64,000 bases of DNA from Haematococcus lacustris (Eukaryota; Chlorophyta; Chlorophyceae; Chlamydomonadales; Haematococcaceae): NCBI GenBank assembly GCA_030144725.1, contig JASKMD010000005.1, positions 368,275-432,274 of the forward strand, written 5' to 3'. The notes below the pieces were generated by a model, which was given only the letters and a program-made list of their open reading frames with translations, was not told the DNA's origin and searched no databases. A program made the position numbers and the translations under genes. Shown piece by piece: positions 1-10,765 of this stretch. Position 1 is the first letter of the stretch, and each line of letters begins with the position of its first letter.

Positions 1-665
1 ACACAGGATCACAGCATTAGGTCAGGGTGTGCATGTTGAATTGTTGCACGCATGGATGCATGCTCAAACATGGCAGCGGAGCTCCTGACCTGGTGTGCCT
101 CCATGCGGACCTCCAATTGCGCCTGCTGGGCTGCTGGCAGCCGCAAGTGCATCACGCTGTTGCTCTGGCCACACGAGGGCAGGCAGGCAGGGAGGTGCAT
201 GGCATGGCATACACAGGCATGTACACAGGCGTCACAGGCTCCAAGGTGTGAGCAACCAGCTGAGCCAGGCAGGTGAGCTGCGTTCAAGCTGATGGTCAGA
301 TGCCACTGTCACACCAGCCTGTCTTCAGTTCTTTGTTGCTCCTCCTGCTCCTTGTGCTGCCGCAGGAGTGGTGGCAGGTGCTGAGGCTGCGAGTGCAGCC
401 CCAAACTAGCCCCCCAAACTGATCCACCTGCCTAAGCAGCACGCCTCTGGATGACCCACCCCATCAGCACCCCCTCACACCCTGGTTAGGACTCAGCAAA
501 GGGTGTGACCCTCAACCCCATGCCTAACCCCACCCAGCTTCTGCCCAGCTTCCTCTTCTGCCCCTGCCCACCTGCCTCCCTGCCACCACTGACAGCGAGA
601 ACTAGAACAGCGGCTGCTGCTGCTGCCGTTGCTGCAGGCTTTGCTTGGCTTTGCCTGGGACTCAC

Positions 666-1105
666 CTCAAGGGCCAAGCAGGGCAGCAGCAAGGCCCAGC
701 CTGGGCCCTCCAACTGCTCCAACAGGCCCTGACACACGCGGTTGGCCATCACCTGCAGCATCGTGTGCGGGCACCCCACCAGCTGCTGCTGCACTGCAGC
801 ACTTGGGACCGACACCAGGTCCAGGGTCACCCCAGGGGCTATGGGAGATATGACACCACTAGCAGCACCACCACCACAACCACAGCAGCAGCACTGTCTG
901 CACCACCACCGTCTGCACCAACACTACCAGCACTGCTCCAAACCTGCCCAGCCTACCGCCACCCGGCCCCAGCCTAGCACAAGCCCACCTGGAACACCTT
1001 CTTGAGCACCAGCGGTTGTGTGGACCCCACAGCTGCAGGCAGCAGCTCAGCAGGCACCGCCAGCTGGTTTAGTGGGGCTGTATCCCAGTCACTCAAATCT
1101 GACAT
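666..1105 (-). CDS. Unidentified gene, first two exons (gene probably runs off the window start)
   Basis: I do not recognise this gene. Exon 1 (989-1105) starts at an ATG and encodes 39 residues beginning MSDLSDWDTAPLNQLAVPAE; it ends in frame at a GTGGGC donor. Exon 2 (666-893) can join in the same phase after a CAG acceptor and encodes 76 residues, including QQQLVGCPHTMLQVMANRV and a segment reading LEGPGWALLLP, before a GTGAGT donor. Further exon-like stretches lie at about 290-400 and 75-150, the latter encoding VMHLRLPAAQQAQLEVRMEA before a GTCAGG donor, so the gene probably continues past position 1. The second exon has the mixed polar/hydrophobic composition of real protein rather than of the surrounding low-complexity DNA. 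Exon 2's start is uncertain because it lies in a CTG/GTG-rich tract with competing acceptors. Confidence 0.4.
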
Positions 1106-2790
1106 GTGCAATCACACTTTCCCCACGTTCAAAAGCCCCTTGCAGCTTAAACACAGGGCTGCCTAGTGTGCTCAGCCAGGACCCGACGCTTCAGCTGGCT
1201 AGGGCCTGGCTAACCTCATGTGCTGCCCCTGGCGCCTCCCTGACAGCTGCCTAAGCCATGCAAGCTAACAGCCATGCCTTGGACCTTGGATGCAAGTGTG
1301 ATGCAGTGTGATGCAGTGTAATGCAGTGTGATGCAGTGTGGCCTGCCAGCCACAACCCACCCAGGTCAGGTACGAGCCAGCTGTGGGAGGGCCCGCCTAG
1401 CATGACCAGGGTCTGACTCAGCAGCAGCACCAGCCCGCCGGCCAGGTCATCAGCCAGGTGTCCAGGGAGCACCAGCCCCACCATGCATGCCTGCACCAGA
1501 AGTGCATGCATGGCTGGGGCTGCATGGTCACAAGGTTCACATGGAGTTAATTGTGCAGTCACACTGGATGCTCGTTCACTATGGATTAGGTGGTAGGGCA
1601 CACGGGACGATCTTGATGCACTCACATGCGCAGCCATGACCAACTGCTCTGGGTGAATGGAAATGTGGTTGTCTGTGTTGCATTCCACACCTTCCCATTC
1701 CATGCTCCCTCCGCTGGGTTTGAGGGATGTGTGAACGCCCTCCATGCGCAGCCCGTGCAGCCATGCACCCTACTGCAAACATGGTGCAGTCAGGATAACA
1801 ACCATAGCTTAAAGAATGAGGCAGCTCAGGGGCATCACCAACCTGCAGGTGTGCCTGGGCCAGTGTCAGCTGTGCCCCGCCCTTCTGGCTCAGTCGTATG
1901 ACTCGCGTCTGCAGGCGGAACAGTCAGCAGCCCTGACCACCATCTCAGACCGCATGTCTGACATCCTACCGCATCAGCAACCATGGCAGCCTAGCCGCCG
2001 TCGTTGCCTAGGAAGCTGTCTAGAGTCAAAGGCCTTGCGGCTGCACCCAGCCCTCTCCTGAGCACATGCCACACAGCATTGACCAGGCATGCCACACAGC
2101 ATTGACCAGTGGTAATGGACGGCAGCTGTAATGAGCTGCGGACTGGCTGGCATTGACCAGCAACCACATGAGTGGACTGACAGGGTGGCCTAGAACAAGT
2201 GATGTTGGTGAAGAGGTGCGTGTTCTACATTGCTGAAGCCTGGTGCAGGGCAACCTGCTCCCCGCAGATGCTGTTCAGCACGCCTCGAACTGCCAGGCTC
2301 AGGTTCTTGAACGTGTTGGTCCCATGCGGTTCTGACCCCAAAGCAAAGGAGTACAGGAGCTGCAGCAAAGGCAGTGCATAGGGCTGTTGCCGGTGTCAGT
2401 TTCCACTGGGTGATAAGTGCTGGACTGGAGCCCTCACGCTGCGGTCTTGCTCATCTTCTGAAGCCTGCTGCTCGGCTGTGCTCACGATGAAGACCGATGG
2501 CTGTGTTGCTAAGACAGTGCCTTGCATGCCCACAGAGTGTGGATGATAGGCCTGGCGGGTCCACTGCTGAAGCGGGGTGACAAACCCTCATTGTCATCTC
2601 AATCGACGCATCGTAACTATGCTAGCGCAGTGCGGGACAACCTCCGTACACCTCGTGGTTTTACACCGCTATACACTGGCTAAACTTTCAACCTCCTCTG
2701 ATAGACCCAGTTAGTTTCTAATAGAGCGAAGTCTTATCTCGTACCATCGTGCAAGTCTCGGCGGTTGAGGGTTAAAGGGTAAAGTGTGTG
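1106..2790. other. No recognisable gene
   Basis: This stretch contains only short uncorroborated open frames and a few GATGCAGTGT-like direct repeats (about 1290-1340). I see no conserved motif, splice-consistent gene model or terminal repeat. Confidence 0.4.
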
Positions 2791-2799
2791 ACATGTGTA

Positions 2800-3030
2800 T
2801 TGTAAGTGTTGCCAACTATTGTAGTTTCGTGGCGCACCGGTGTGGGTGTGCATAAGCCCGTGCAGAATCTGTCACTCTCGACCGCGAGAAAGAGAAAAGC
2901 TTCTGGAGAGGCTCGCGCTGCCCGCGATAGAGACAATACCTGTCACGGCCGGAAATGTAAGCTAGGTTACCGAACACTTTCCGCAAGAGCTGTGGGCTGC
3001 CTTCCTCTTGGCTGCTCTATGTGTTAGCAG
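2800..3030 (+). pseudogene. Possible Fanzor N-terminal remnant
   Basis: One frame gives GRKCK and another, after a frameshift, gives HFPQELWAAFL. The Fanzor-like locus at 31.5-34.3 kb has the same order near its N-terminus (GGRKCKIAHLIDHLPQELWDAFL). The match is short, broken by a frameshift and a stop, and preceded by a basic stretch (ARKRKASGEARAA), so it is at best a relic. The following 3040-3110 bases also resemble part of repeat R1 (14480-14545). Confidence 0.25.
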
Positions 3031-3171
3031 TTGCGCCATCACACACTCGTGATGAGACATCCATGCAAGACATGCCGAGGTGCTGACCTGTGGGTACTCA
3101 GGTGTACCCTTGATGACTACAAACCCCATCCCTGGTGGCATGCTCCCTCCTAAGACCACCTGCGCTCACCG

Positions 3172-3770
3172 TTAAATCAACGACTTGATGTGTATAAGGC
3201 TCACAGCCAGATTATCAACTAGGTCCCATGGGTGGATGTGGCTCCAGCCATCCTTGCTCCGCCGGCACTCTGCAGCCCAGTGCAGCCGCAGCCTGGCCTT
3301 GGGCAGCCAGGCATTGACCAGCTTGTAGCCCTGCCAGTCCTTGCCAGGGGCAGGCGGAGCCTCCAAGCCCTCCCAGCAGCACATCTTTAGAGGGCGCTGC
3401 ACGCTTTCCCTAATGCGCTGGAAGTCGAGGCACGGGTTGGTGTCCCGGTCCAGCCGCCTGCCCCATGGGGGGGCTTGGGGTGGTGGGACTGGGCCAGGTG
3501 CAGCAGGTGGGGGCTGAGCATGGGGAAGGTGGAGCCCCTGGGTGGAGCAAGCTCCTGGGCAGGGGCGCCTGGGCAGGGGGGGCAGGGGCATTAGGAGGTG
3601 GGGTGGGCGGCCTTGCAGGTCTTCACGGCACCACATCAGGCTCACCATGCCGCTGGCTCCAGGCTGGGCACACCACCCCCTCACCCGGCCATAATGCTGC
3701 CTTGACACCCACTTCATCCCCTGCACCACAGTGTGATCAGACCGAGCAGAGCTTCCTGAATGCCCTGGCG
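3172..3770 (-). pseudogene. Fanzor-like C-terminal fragment (RuvC-III region)
   Basis: A minus-strand open frame carries RRLDRDTNPCLDFQRI, which matches the RuvC-III/DRDxNAAxN signature of TnpB/Fanzor RNA-guided nucleases, then a conserved tail (RPLKMCCWEGLEAPP, GKDWQGYK). The same tail pattern (RP..LC.W....P..GKEY..) occurs in the copies at about 10.2 kb and 31.6 kb. Upstream the frame is proline-rich and, with a frameshift, recalls the PAWSQ segment of the 9.9 kb copy. RuvC-I and RuvC-II are absent, so this is a non-functional remnant. The copia element inserted just beyond its upstream edge. The Asn after DRD is kept, but the usual Ala-Ala is Pro-Cys. Confidence 0.6.
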
Positions 3771-3798
3771 CCACTGACCGGCTACCTAGGTTCCAGTT

Positions 3799-4040
3799 TG
3801 AAAGAGAAAGAGGCCCTCGCTAAGAGGCAGCGCTTCACCGGACAAACACAGTTACACACTATAGCAAGTATAAAGCCCACCTGAAAGAGAAAGAGGCCCT
3901 CGCTAAGAGGCAGCGCTTCACCGGACAAACACAGTAAAGCACTACGTCACTGAGCGGAGCCTAAAACAGAAGTCACACTTGAGATACAGTTAGCTCAACC
4001 CCTGATGGGCTGGCTGAACCTAGCATGCCTTGCTCCAACA
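3799..4040 (-). repeat. copia-1 3' LTR with an internal partial duplication
   Basis: 3882-4040 is a 159 bp match to the 5' LTR. It is preceded by 83 extra bases: 3799-3851 repeats the LTR's first 53 plus-strand bases (TGAAAGAGAA to AACACAG), then comes a 30 bp unique spacer. The TSD lies outside the extra block, so the extra block belongs to the LTR. A G-rich putative polypurine tract lies at about 4041-4051. Confidence 0.85.
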
Positions 4041-4113
4041 CACCCCCTCAGGCCAGGCCATCAGACCTCACAACTTAGACTAATAACCAAAGCCACTGGG
4101 TCTCAGCCCTGGG

Positions 4114-7100
4114 TCAGAGCTTCACCATCCCCATACCAGCCTTGCAAAACTCCAACTTGACAGAAGGCAGAGCCTTGGTGAACACATCAGCCACATTGGC
4201 TGCAGAGCCACAGAACTTGAAGACCAGCTCACCACGCGCCACCCGCTCACGCACAAAATGGTGCAGGACATCAATGTGCTTAAAACGATCAGATGCAATG
4301 GGATGCTTGACCAGAGTGAGAGCAGCCTCATTGTCACACATGATGGTGACAGGCTGCACCACAGCATAGCCCAGAGACACATCAGCCAACACACCCCGCA
4401 GCCACAGACCCTCCTTCCCTGCTGCTGAGCATGCCATATACTCGGTGGTGCTTGCTGCGACTGTGGGCTGCCGGCGGCTCGACCAGGACACTGCACCCCC
4501 ATGCAGTATGAACACATGCCCAGTGGTGCTGCGGCGCGTATCTGTGTCACCGGCAAAGTCGGCGTCACAGAACCCCACCAGCCCAGTTGAGGCCCCATAC
4601 ATCAGCCCCATGGCTGCTGTGTCAGCCACATAGCGCAGCACCCCGCGCAGAACCCGCCAGTGCTCCTTGGTAGGAGCAGCCATGAACTTGGCGAGCACCC
4701 CCACAGCATGTGAGATGTCTGGCCGTGACACCACAGCCAAGTGCTGCAGACTGCCGATCACCTCTGCAAAGCTGTGACCCCCCTCTAACTGCTGCTGCAC
4801 CCCTTCCCGCTGCAGCTGCTCAGCCGTGCTCAGTGGCACAGCCCGGGGTCTGCTGTCAGCCAGGCCATAGCGGTCTACCACGGACAGAGCGTACTGCTCC
4901 TGGCTCAACACCAGCTGACGGGCAGCACGGTCCCGGCTGATGCGCATGCCCAGAAACTGCTCCACAGGCCCCAGCTGATGGATATCAAACACAACTGCCA
5001 GCTGCTGCTTGACCCACTCGAGCGTCCCCATGTCCCCCTTGCTGACTGCCAGCAGGCAGTCGTCGACATAGACTGCCAACAGCACCTTGCTGCTGCCCCG
5101 CATCATAGTGAACAGGCAGCTGTCTGCAGCTGAGGCTGTGAAACCCAGCTGCTCCAGCTCCTCCTTGAGACGCGCATGCCAGGCACGCGGGGCCTGGCGC
5201 AGGCCATAGAGAGCACGGTGCAGGCGGCAGACCCGCCCCGAGCCATCCTCATACCCGGCAGGCTGGTGCATGTAGATGACCTCTTCGAGCCTGCCATTGA
5301 GAAAAGCTGTCTTGACATCCAAATGCTCTAGCTCCATGTCCTCAGCTGCTGCTACTGCTAGCAGGGCCCGCACCGTGGCATGCTTGCTGACCGGGGCATG
5401 CAGCTCATGGAAGTCAATGCCCTCCCGCTGCAGAAACCCCTTGACCACCAGCCTTGCCTTGAACCGCACTATGCTGCCCCGCCCATCCCGCTTGACTGAG
5501 AACACCCAGCGGTTATCCAGGGGACGACACCCCTCGGGCAGCTCAACTAGCTCCCAGGTGCCATAGCTCAGCAACGACTGCATCTCCTCATCAGCAGCCA
5601 ATGACCACTGCTCTGACTGCTGCCCAGCCAAAGCCTCCTCAATGGTAGCTGGAATTGCTGGCCCTTCTGCAGGAAGCTCTGCCACAGCCACCGATCTGAC
5701 ACCGGCGAACTCAGGCTGAATACCCCGCAGCCGGCTGGATTGGCGCAGGAGGTTTGCAGCACCACTACCTTCCCCACCTGCTGCATACGCTGCGCCACTG
5801 CCTCTGCCAACAGCCTATGTGCCCCCACCACTCCCAGCTGCACCGCTGCCAGCCCCTGCGCTGCTGCTGTTGCCAGCCCCTGCGTTGTTGCCGCTGCCAG
5901 CCGCTGTGCTGCTGCCACTGCCAACCCCTGCGTTGTTGCCGCTGCCAGCCCCTGCGCTGCTGCCGCTGCCAGCCCCTGCGCTGCTGCCGCTGCCAGCCCC
6001 TGCGCTGCTGCCGCTGCCAGCCCCTTCGCTGCTGCCGCTGTCAGCTTCTGCGTTGCTGGTTGCACCACCTGGTGGTGCTGGCGCGCGCTCTAGCGGAGCT
6101 GGTACAGCTGCTGGCGGTGCAGGCAACTGCACCTCAACCGGCACATGCACAGCATGCGGCACTAGCACCCCCGGCTCTGGCTCAGGCTGTGGCAAGAGCA
6201 TGGCCAGATCTGCCTCCCGGGTGGGCGGCCCCCGGTCAAGCTCATCGAACACCACGTCCTTGGTGATCAAGAGCTTGCCACCAGGTAGCAGCACCTGGTA
6301 AGCCTTGCTGCTCAGCTCATATCCCACAAACACCCCCTGCACCGCTTTACTGCCCAGCTTGCTGCGCATGTGCTCGGGCACGTGAGCATACGCCCGTGCC
6401 CCGAACACCCGCAACGCTGACAGGTCAGGCCGCACCCCCCAGAACAGCTCCCAGGGAGTGCCCGCCTTGCCTCGCACCAGGGACAGGTTGCGCACATAAT
6501 TGGCAAAGCGCAAGGCATAGGGCCAGAAGTTGACTGAGAGCCCACTGCTATACAGCAGGCACCGACCCTTCTCAAACAGCGTGCGGTTTAGGCGTTCTGC
6601 GCTGCCACTCTGCTGCGGGCTGTACGGGGCGGTCTGCTGGTGGATGATGCCTTTCCCATTGAGGAACTCCCTGACAGCCTGGTTGACATACTCAGTCCCC
6701 CGGTCGCTGCGCAACACCTTGACCTTGCGGCCCCCCTGTGTCTCAAACCACTCGACTGCATCCCTGATGGCTGCTGGCACCTCTGACTTGGCCTTGAGAA
6801 GGGCGATGAGTGACAGCCCACTGTGCTCATCAAGGAAGGTGAGCACAAAGCAGTAGCCAGCAGCATTGGGAATGCGGAGGGGACCGCACACATCAGTGTG
6901 CACAAGGTCGCAGGGTGCCGCAACCCGGGCAGCAAGGGAGGGCAGCGTGTCGGCTACACGCCAGTGCAGCTTGCCTGCTGCACAGCCAGGACACACCCCA
7001 CTACCTGCTGCTCTGCACTGCCCCGCGCTGAGTTCCACCCCTTCCACCATTCCCTTGCTGATCATGTCACCAATGGCCCGGTAACTAAGGTGGCCCAGCC

Positions 7101-7536
7101 TCTCATGCAGCAATTGCGGTGTAACCGCAGACACAGCTTACGCTGAGGCAGGCGGCATACATGCCACCACAGCAGGCTGCGCGCTACCGCTGAGCTGATA
7201 CTGCCTCCCCGCCACCTTGCCCTTGACCAGCTCCCCCTTGCTGGACACCATGGTGATGGTGTCAGCTGTTTGCCTGATCTCCCAGCCTTTATGAGCTGCT
7301 GCGAGGGTGGAGAAATAGTTGGTGCTGGCCTCAGGAGCCCACAACACATCCTGCAGCTCCATCCTCACCCCATCCACTGCCAGCCGCACCCTGCCCTTCC
7401 CATAGGCATACAGCTGCACTGAGCTCTTGCCCAGCCCCATAGGGACTGGCTGCGCAAACCCTTGATACCCATGCAGCAAGGAGCGCTCAGGGGTGATGTG
7501 GTGACTAGCCCCAGAATCTGCCACCCACACCCTCAT
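4114..7536 (-). pseudogene. pol: copia-1 pol: protease, integrase, reverse transcriptase, RNase H (two in-frame stops)
   Basis: One frame runs from a protease motif (VADSGASHH, 7536 downwards) through a GAG-pre-integrase HHCC zinc region (HERLGH... CPGC), an integrase core with all three DDE residues visible (HTDVCGP, RSDRGTEY, SAERLNRT), a Ser/Gly/Ala-rich linker built from 24 bp tandem units (about 5830-6050), an RVT_2 reverse transcriptase (RWVFSVKRDG, KTAFLNG, YVDD) and RNase H (DADFAGD). A TAA at 7138-7140 and a TAG at 5815-5817 interrupt an otherwise open frame. The RNase H motif usually read STAEAEYMA is STTEYMA here, two residues shorter. The gag frame differs by -1 and I see no canonical slippery heptamer in the short overlap, so polyprotein expression is probably broken. 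In life this polyprotein copies the element RNA and integrates the cDNA. Confidence 0.9.
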
Positions 7537-7544
7537 GCTGCTGT

Positions 7545-8777
7545 CTAGCTGCTGGGTAGAGGCAAGGCTGGCTCTGCAGCTGGCTCAGGGGCAAGAGAGG
7601 CATGCTTGTCGACCACACAGGGCAGCATAGGGGAGAGCCCTACTGCATGGCTCCAACAGCAGGTCATGTCCCCACAGCTGACCACACTGCCCCCTTCTGC
7701 GCTGCAGCTGTGCACCTCAGCCCCACCCACTCCCACACCTGCCTCAGCAGGCATGCAGGCAGGCAAGGGGGGGGCTGCGCCAACCACATGGCTGAGTGTG
7801 CCCGCATGCACAGCAGCGAGGGTGACACTCGACAACCCTGCTGACCCACTGCTGTTCTTGCTTGCACCAGCCCAACCACCCGCACCACCCCCGCTTGCAC
7901 CACCACCCTCACCACCAGCCCCACGCCCCGCCATACCACCATCTCGTGCGGGGTCTGGGCATTCTCGTGCGTAGTGGCCACGCTTGCCACATTTGAAGCA
8001 CTTGACGTTGGCGGCTGCCCGTGGGCGTGGCGGTGCGGTTGAGGATGAGGAGGAGGCTGCCGGCACGGCAGCCGGCTGCGTGCGGCTGCTGCTGCCACCG
8101 CTGCTGCTGCTGCCACCCCCACCACCCCCACCACCCCCACCCTTGCCCTGGAGATGCACAGCAGCCAGCTGGGCTGACACTCCAGCCTGCTGCGCACGAG
8201 ATTCTGCAATCTGCAGCGTGCGCTTGACTTCGGTGAGGGAAGGTGGGGAGCGTAGAGACCCAAATGTGATGAAGTCCCTAGCATTCTCATACTGTGGCAG
8301 GGGAGGCATGGCCTTCAACAAGGCCATGACCTGCTGGGGCTCGCTGACTTGCTCCTTGACCGCTGCCAGCTGCCACACAATCTCCAGCAGCCTGCTGTGC
8401 ACTTGCCCCACAGTCTCACCGGGCTGCATCTGCAAGCTGTTGAGCTGCTCCCACAGCTGATAGCTGTCCGGCTGCTGGTCCGCCAGCAGGGCTTTCCAGG
8501 CTGCAGGTGCTGTCTCGGCTGCCACTACAAGTCGCAAGTAGTGCGACTTGCAGTTGCACAGCAGCCATGCATACGCACGCTCACAGCGGACTGGGTCTGT
8601 GTCCTCGCCAACCATTGCCTTCCACAGCCCGGCCAGCCTCAACTGGCCCATCGCCCCATGTCGCCATTCGACAAACGAAGTGGCTTCATTCAGGGGCAAC
8701 GGCTGTGGCATAACGAGCGCCATCTGTGGCTGCTCGGCTGGAGCGCTGACGTCTGCCTCTGATTTCACCATCGGCAC
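7545..8777 (-). CDS. gag: copia-1 gag
   Basis: The 410-residue frame starts at an ATG 10 bp inside the primer-binding site. It has a UBN2-type Gag core (FVEWRHGAMGQLRL, AAWKALLADQQP, QVHSRLLEIV) and then a glycine/serine-rich linker partly encoded by (CCACCC)n. A CCHC zinc knuckle follows (CFKCGKRGHYARECP), and the C-terminus is low complexity. Gag packages element RNA in virus-like particles. The frame stops at a TAG (7545-7547) close to the first codon of the protease frame, which lies in the -1 frame. Confidence 0.88.
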   Translation of the reverse strand: MPMVKSEADVSAPAEQPQMALVMPQPLPLNEATSFVEWRHGAMGQLRLAGLWKAMVGEDTDPVRCERAYAWLLCNCKSHYLRLVVAAETAPAAWKALLADQQPDSYQLWEQLNSLQMQPGETVGQVHSRLLEIVWQLAAVKEQVSEPQQVMALLKAMPPLPQYENARDFITFGSLRSPPSLTEVKRTLQIAESRAQQAGVSAQLAAVHLQGKGGGGGGGGGGSSSSGGSSSRTQPAAVPAASSSSSTAPPRPRAAANVKCFKCGKRGHYARECPDPARDGGMAGRGAGGEGGGASGGGAGGWAGASKNSSGSAGLSSVTLAAVHAGTLSHVVGAAPPLPACMPAEAGVGVGGAEVHSCSAEGGSVVSCGDMTCCWSHAVGLSPMLPCVVDKHASLAPEPAAEPALPLPSS

Positions 8778-8786
8778 CCGTGCCGT

Positions 8787-8798
8787 GGGCCCATAACC
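8787..8798 (-). other. Primer-binding site of copia-1 (half initiator-tRNA type)
   Basis: Directly inside the 5' LTR the minus strand reads GGTTATGGGCCC. This is complementary to the anticodon stem-loop of eukaryotic initiator tRNA-Met (GGGCCCATAACC, anticodon CAT), the site used by Drosophila copia with a cleaved half-tRNA primer. The same 12 bases sit in the same place in copia-2 (58205-58216). Confidence 0.8.
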
Positions 8799-8957
8799 TG
8801 AAAGAGAAAGAGGCCCTCGCTAAGAGGCAGCGCTTCACCGGACAAACACAGTAAAGCACTACGTCACTGAGCGGAGCCTAAAACAGAAGTCACACTTGAG
8901 ATACAGTTAGCTCAACCCCTGATGGGCTGGCTGAACCTAGGATGCCTTGCTCCAACA
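8799..8957 (-). repeat. copia-1 5' LTR
   Basis: 159 bp, differing by one base from 3882-4040. It is flanked outside by the CAGTT target duplication (8958-8962) and inside by the primer-binding site. Confidence 0.9.
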
Positions 8958-9056
8958 CAGTTCCTTACCCCTGCCCCTGATCCTGCTGCCCACTGCCATG
9001 TCCAGGCCAATCTAGAGCAAGCACTGGGACAGATGGTAAGGCACAGGCAAGCTGGC

Positions 9057-10361
9057 CAACAAAGGGTTCGAGTTTGAGAGGACGGTGGAGACGGACGGTG
9101 TCAGTGTGTGTGTGCACTACACACGCCCCCTTCCCCCTCCTCCCGCCCCACCCCCAGCAGCAGGCCCCTCCAGCAGCAACAGCAGCCCAGCAGCGGCCCC
9201 AAGAGCAGCAGCAGCAGCGGCCCATGTGCTGGGACTCCCCCGCATCAGCAACCGCATAGCTGAGAAGCGTGAATTCGTGTTTAATCCAGCCACGCCGATT
9301 GGGGGTGGACATCAAACCTCAGCCGGCACTCCCCTGGAGGCCAACCTGAAGCACATCACCGTCACCCTGGCCACCTGGGACGCGGTGTGGGAGGTGTATC
9401 TGGACCCCAAGTGGGCACGGCAGCGGCTGCGGCGGTATGGAGCCCAGGACCGGGCGCTGGAGCAGTTCTTCAAGAAGGTGAGGGTGGGTGGGAGGAAGGG
9501 TAGGGAACTGAGAGGTGGTGGGTTGGGCATGGCTGCAGTTGGAGGAGGACATGGCGGAGGTGTCCATGGAGTGCCATGGGCATGCCAAGCAGCTGGTGGT
9601 GTTCTTTGGCGCAGCTGGCATTGGCACCCGTGGAGCGTGGGGTGCTGATGCGGTGTTGCGTGCCTGCTGCAAGGTGGTGTGCAGGCCCAGGGGCACAGAG
9701 CAGCTGCGGGACAGGGTTATGCTTGTGGATATGCACCGCACCAGCCGGATCAGCTCAGCAGTGAATGGCCAGCAGCCCTGTGAGGAGGAAGGGTTAGACT
9801 ATGAGCAGCCCACCAGGCCTGCTGGCTGGAAGCCCCCACCAGGGCAGGTGGAACACCGCCTGCTGCACCCAGCCTGGAGCCAGCAGCGTGACCAGCCAGT
9901 GCGGGGCCTGATGTGGTACCCGGTAGTGGCCCCCCGCAAGCCCCCACAGCCCCCATGCAGCCAGACGGCAACACAGGCAGCAGCCTCAGAGCCTGGGCCC
10001 AGCACTCCCCCGCCAGCCAAGCGCAGCAAGCGCACCAAGGCTGAGCAGGCAGTCGAGCCTACCCAGCCCACCAAGGGCAAAGGCACGGCCCAGGACAAGG
10101 CTGCTAAAGCCAAGCCAGCACTACAGCAAGGCAGATGGCTGGACCGGGACTGCAATGCCGCGCTGAACATGCAGCGCATTGGTGTGAGCAGACCTGTGGC
10201 GACGGCTGTAGCTGTGCTGGTGGCCAGAGCAGCTGAAGCTGCCATCCAAGGGCAAGGAGTACCCTGAGCTGTGGTACAAACGGTTGCGAGACAAACCACC
10301 CAAGGCTCTGCAGCAGCAGCAGCAGCCTGCTGTGGCACAGAAGTGTGTGCCCCCCATTTGA
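9057..10361 (+). pseudogene. Degenerate Fanzor-like gene, second subfamily
   Basis: Exon A (about 9057-9477) contains a segment resembling the Fanzor core (VETDGVSVCVHYTRP, then LATWDAVWEVYLDPKWA ending QFFKK). Exon B (9539 onwards) contains FFGAAGIGTRG, VMLVDMHRTSRISSAV, WSQQRDQPVRGLMWYP and a RuvC-III motif GRWLDRDCNAALNMQRIG, then a tail recognisable as LCWWPEQLKLPSKGKEY to a TGA at 10359-10361. Lesions: the RuvC-I region (GVDPGK in the 32.8 kb copy) is missing; the RuvC-II glutamate is Met (VDMHRTS versus VDEFHTS); there is a TAG and a frameshift near 10200-10220. The intron between QFFKK and LEEDM sits at the same position and phase as in the 32.3 kb copy. It cannot encode an active nuclease as it stands. 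Confidence 0.7.
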
Positions 10362-10379
10362 GCAGTCATCAGCTGTCAT

Positions 10380-10765
10380 CAGTGCATGTTTGCACGAGCT
10401 TGACTAGGTTCAGGTAAGGCAACAGCGGTTTGGGGGTGGAGAAGGCTCGGTTTGAGGGGGTAACTTTCATTGATCGCACATGCACCAGATGCACAGAGGG
10501 GGTAGTGGATGACGCCATGCATTTCATCTTTGAGTGCACTGCCACGAGTTCCATCAGGGAGCAGCCGGAGTTTGCCATGACTTTACAGAACAATAATGAG
10601 AATTTGCATGACTTCATGTTGAGCCCATGTGCACCTTTGTTTGTGCACCTTGCTTTGAAGTGCGTTACAGAAAGTCCCGAACCCCTAGAGGGGGAGGGCG
10701 GCCTAGCAGCCTAACGGCTAACGGCTTAAGCGGTGTAAGCCACATCATCATCATCATCATCATGC
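10380..10765 (+). mobile_element. 5'-truncated LINE 3' end with (CAT)n tail
   Basis: A frame at 10430-10714 encodes FIDRTCTRCTEGVVDDAMHF followed by IFEC, a CX2C...HX4C pattern typical of the zinc-binding module at the C-terminus of LINE reverse-transcriptase polyproteins. A stop and a short 3' region follow, then seven CAT units (10743-10763). That is the arrangement expected of a LINE inserted by target-primed reverse transcription and truncated at its 5' end. The upstream boundary with the Fanzor relic is approximate. Confidence 0.5.

Larger units (their letters stand above)
3799..8957 (-). mobile_element. Ty1/copia LTR retrotransposon (copia-1), nearly complete
   Basis: The element reads on the minus strand: 5' LTR 8799-8957, primer-binding site 8787-8798, gag 7545-8777, pol 4114-7536, 3' LTR ending at 3799. 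The LTRs begin TGTTGG and end CA in element orientation. The target-site duplication is CAGTT (3794-3798 and 8958-8962), which fixes the true left end at 3799 rather than at the second LTR-like start at 3882. Domain order protease-integrase-RT-RNase H is diagnostic of copia. The shared 159 bp of the two LTRs differ by one base (4024 C versus 8941 G), so insertion was recent, yet pol has two in-frame stops and the gag and pol frames do not match. Confidence 0.93.

Noticed and set aside
3882..4040. Taking 3882 as the left end of copia-1
   Set aside because: The 5 bp target duplication matches only at 3794-3798, so the extra LTR piece 3799-3881 belongs to the element.
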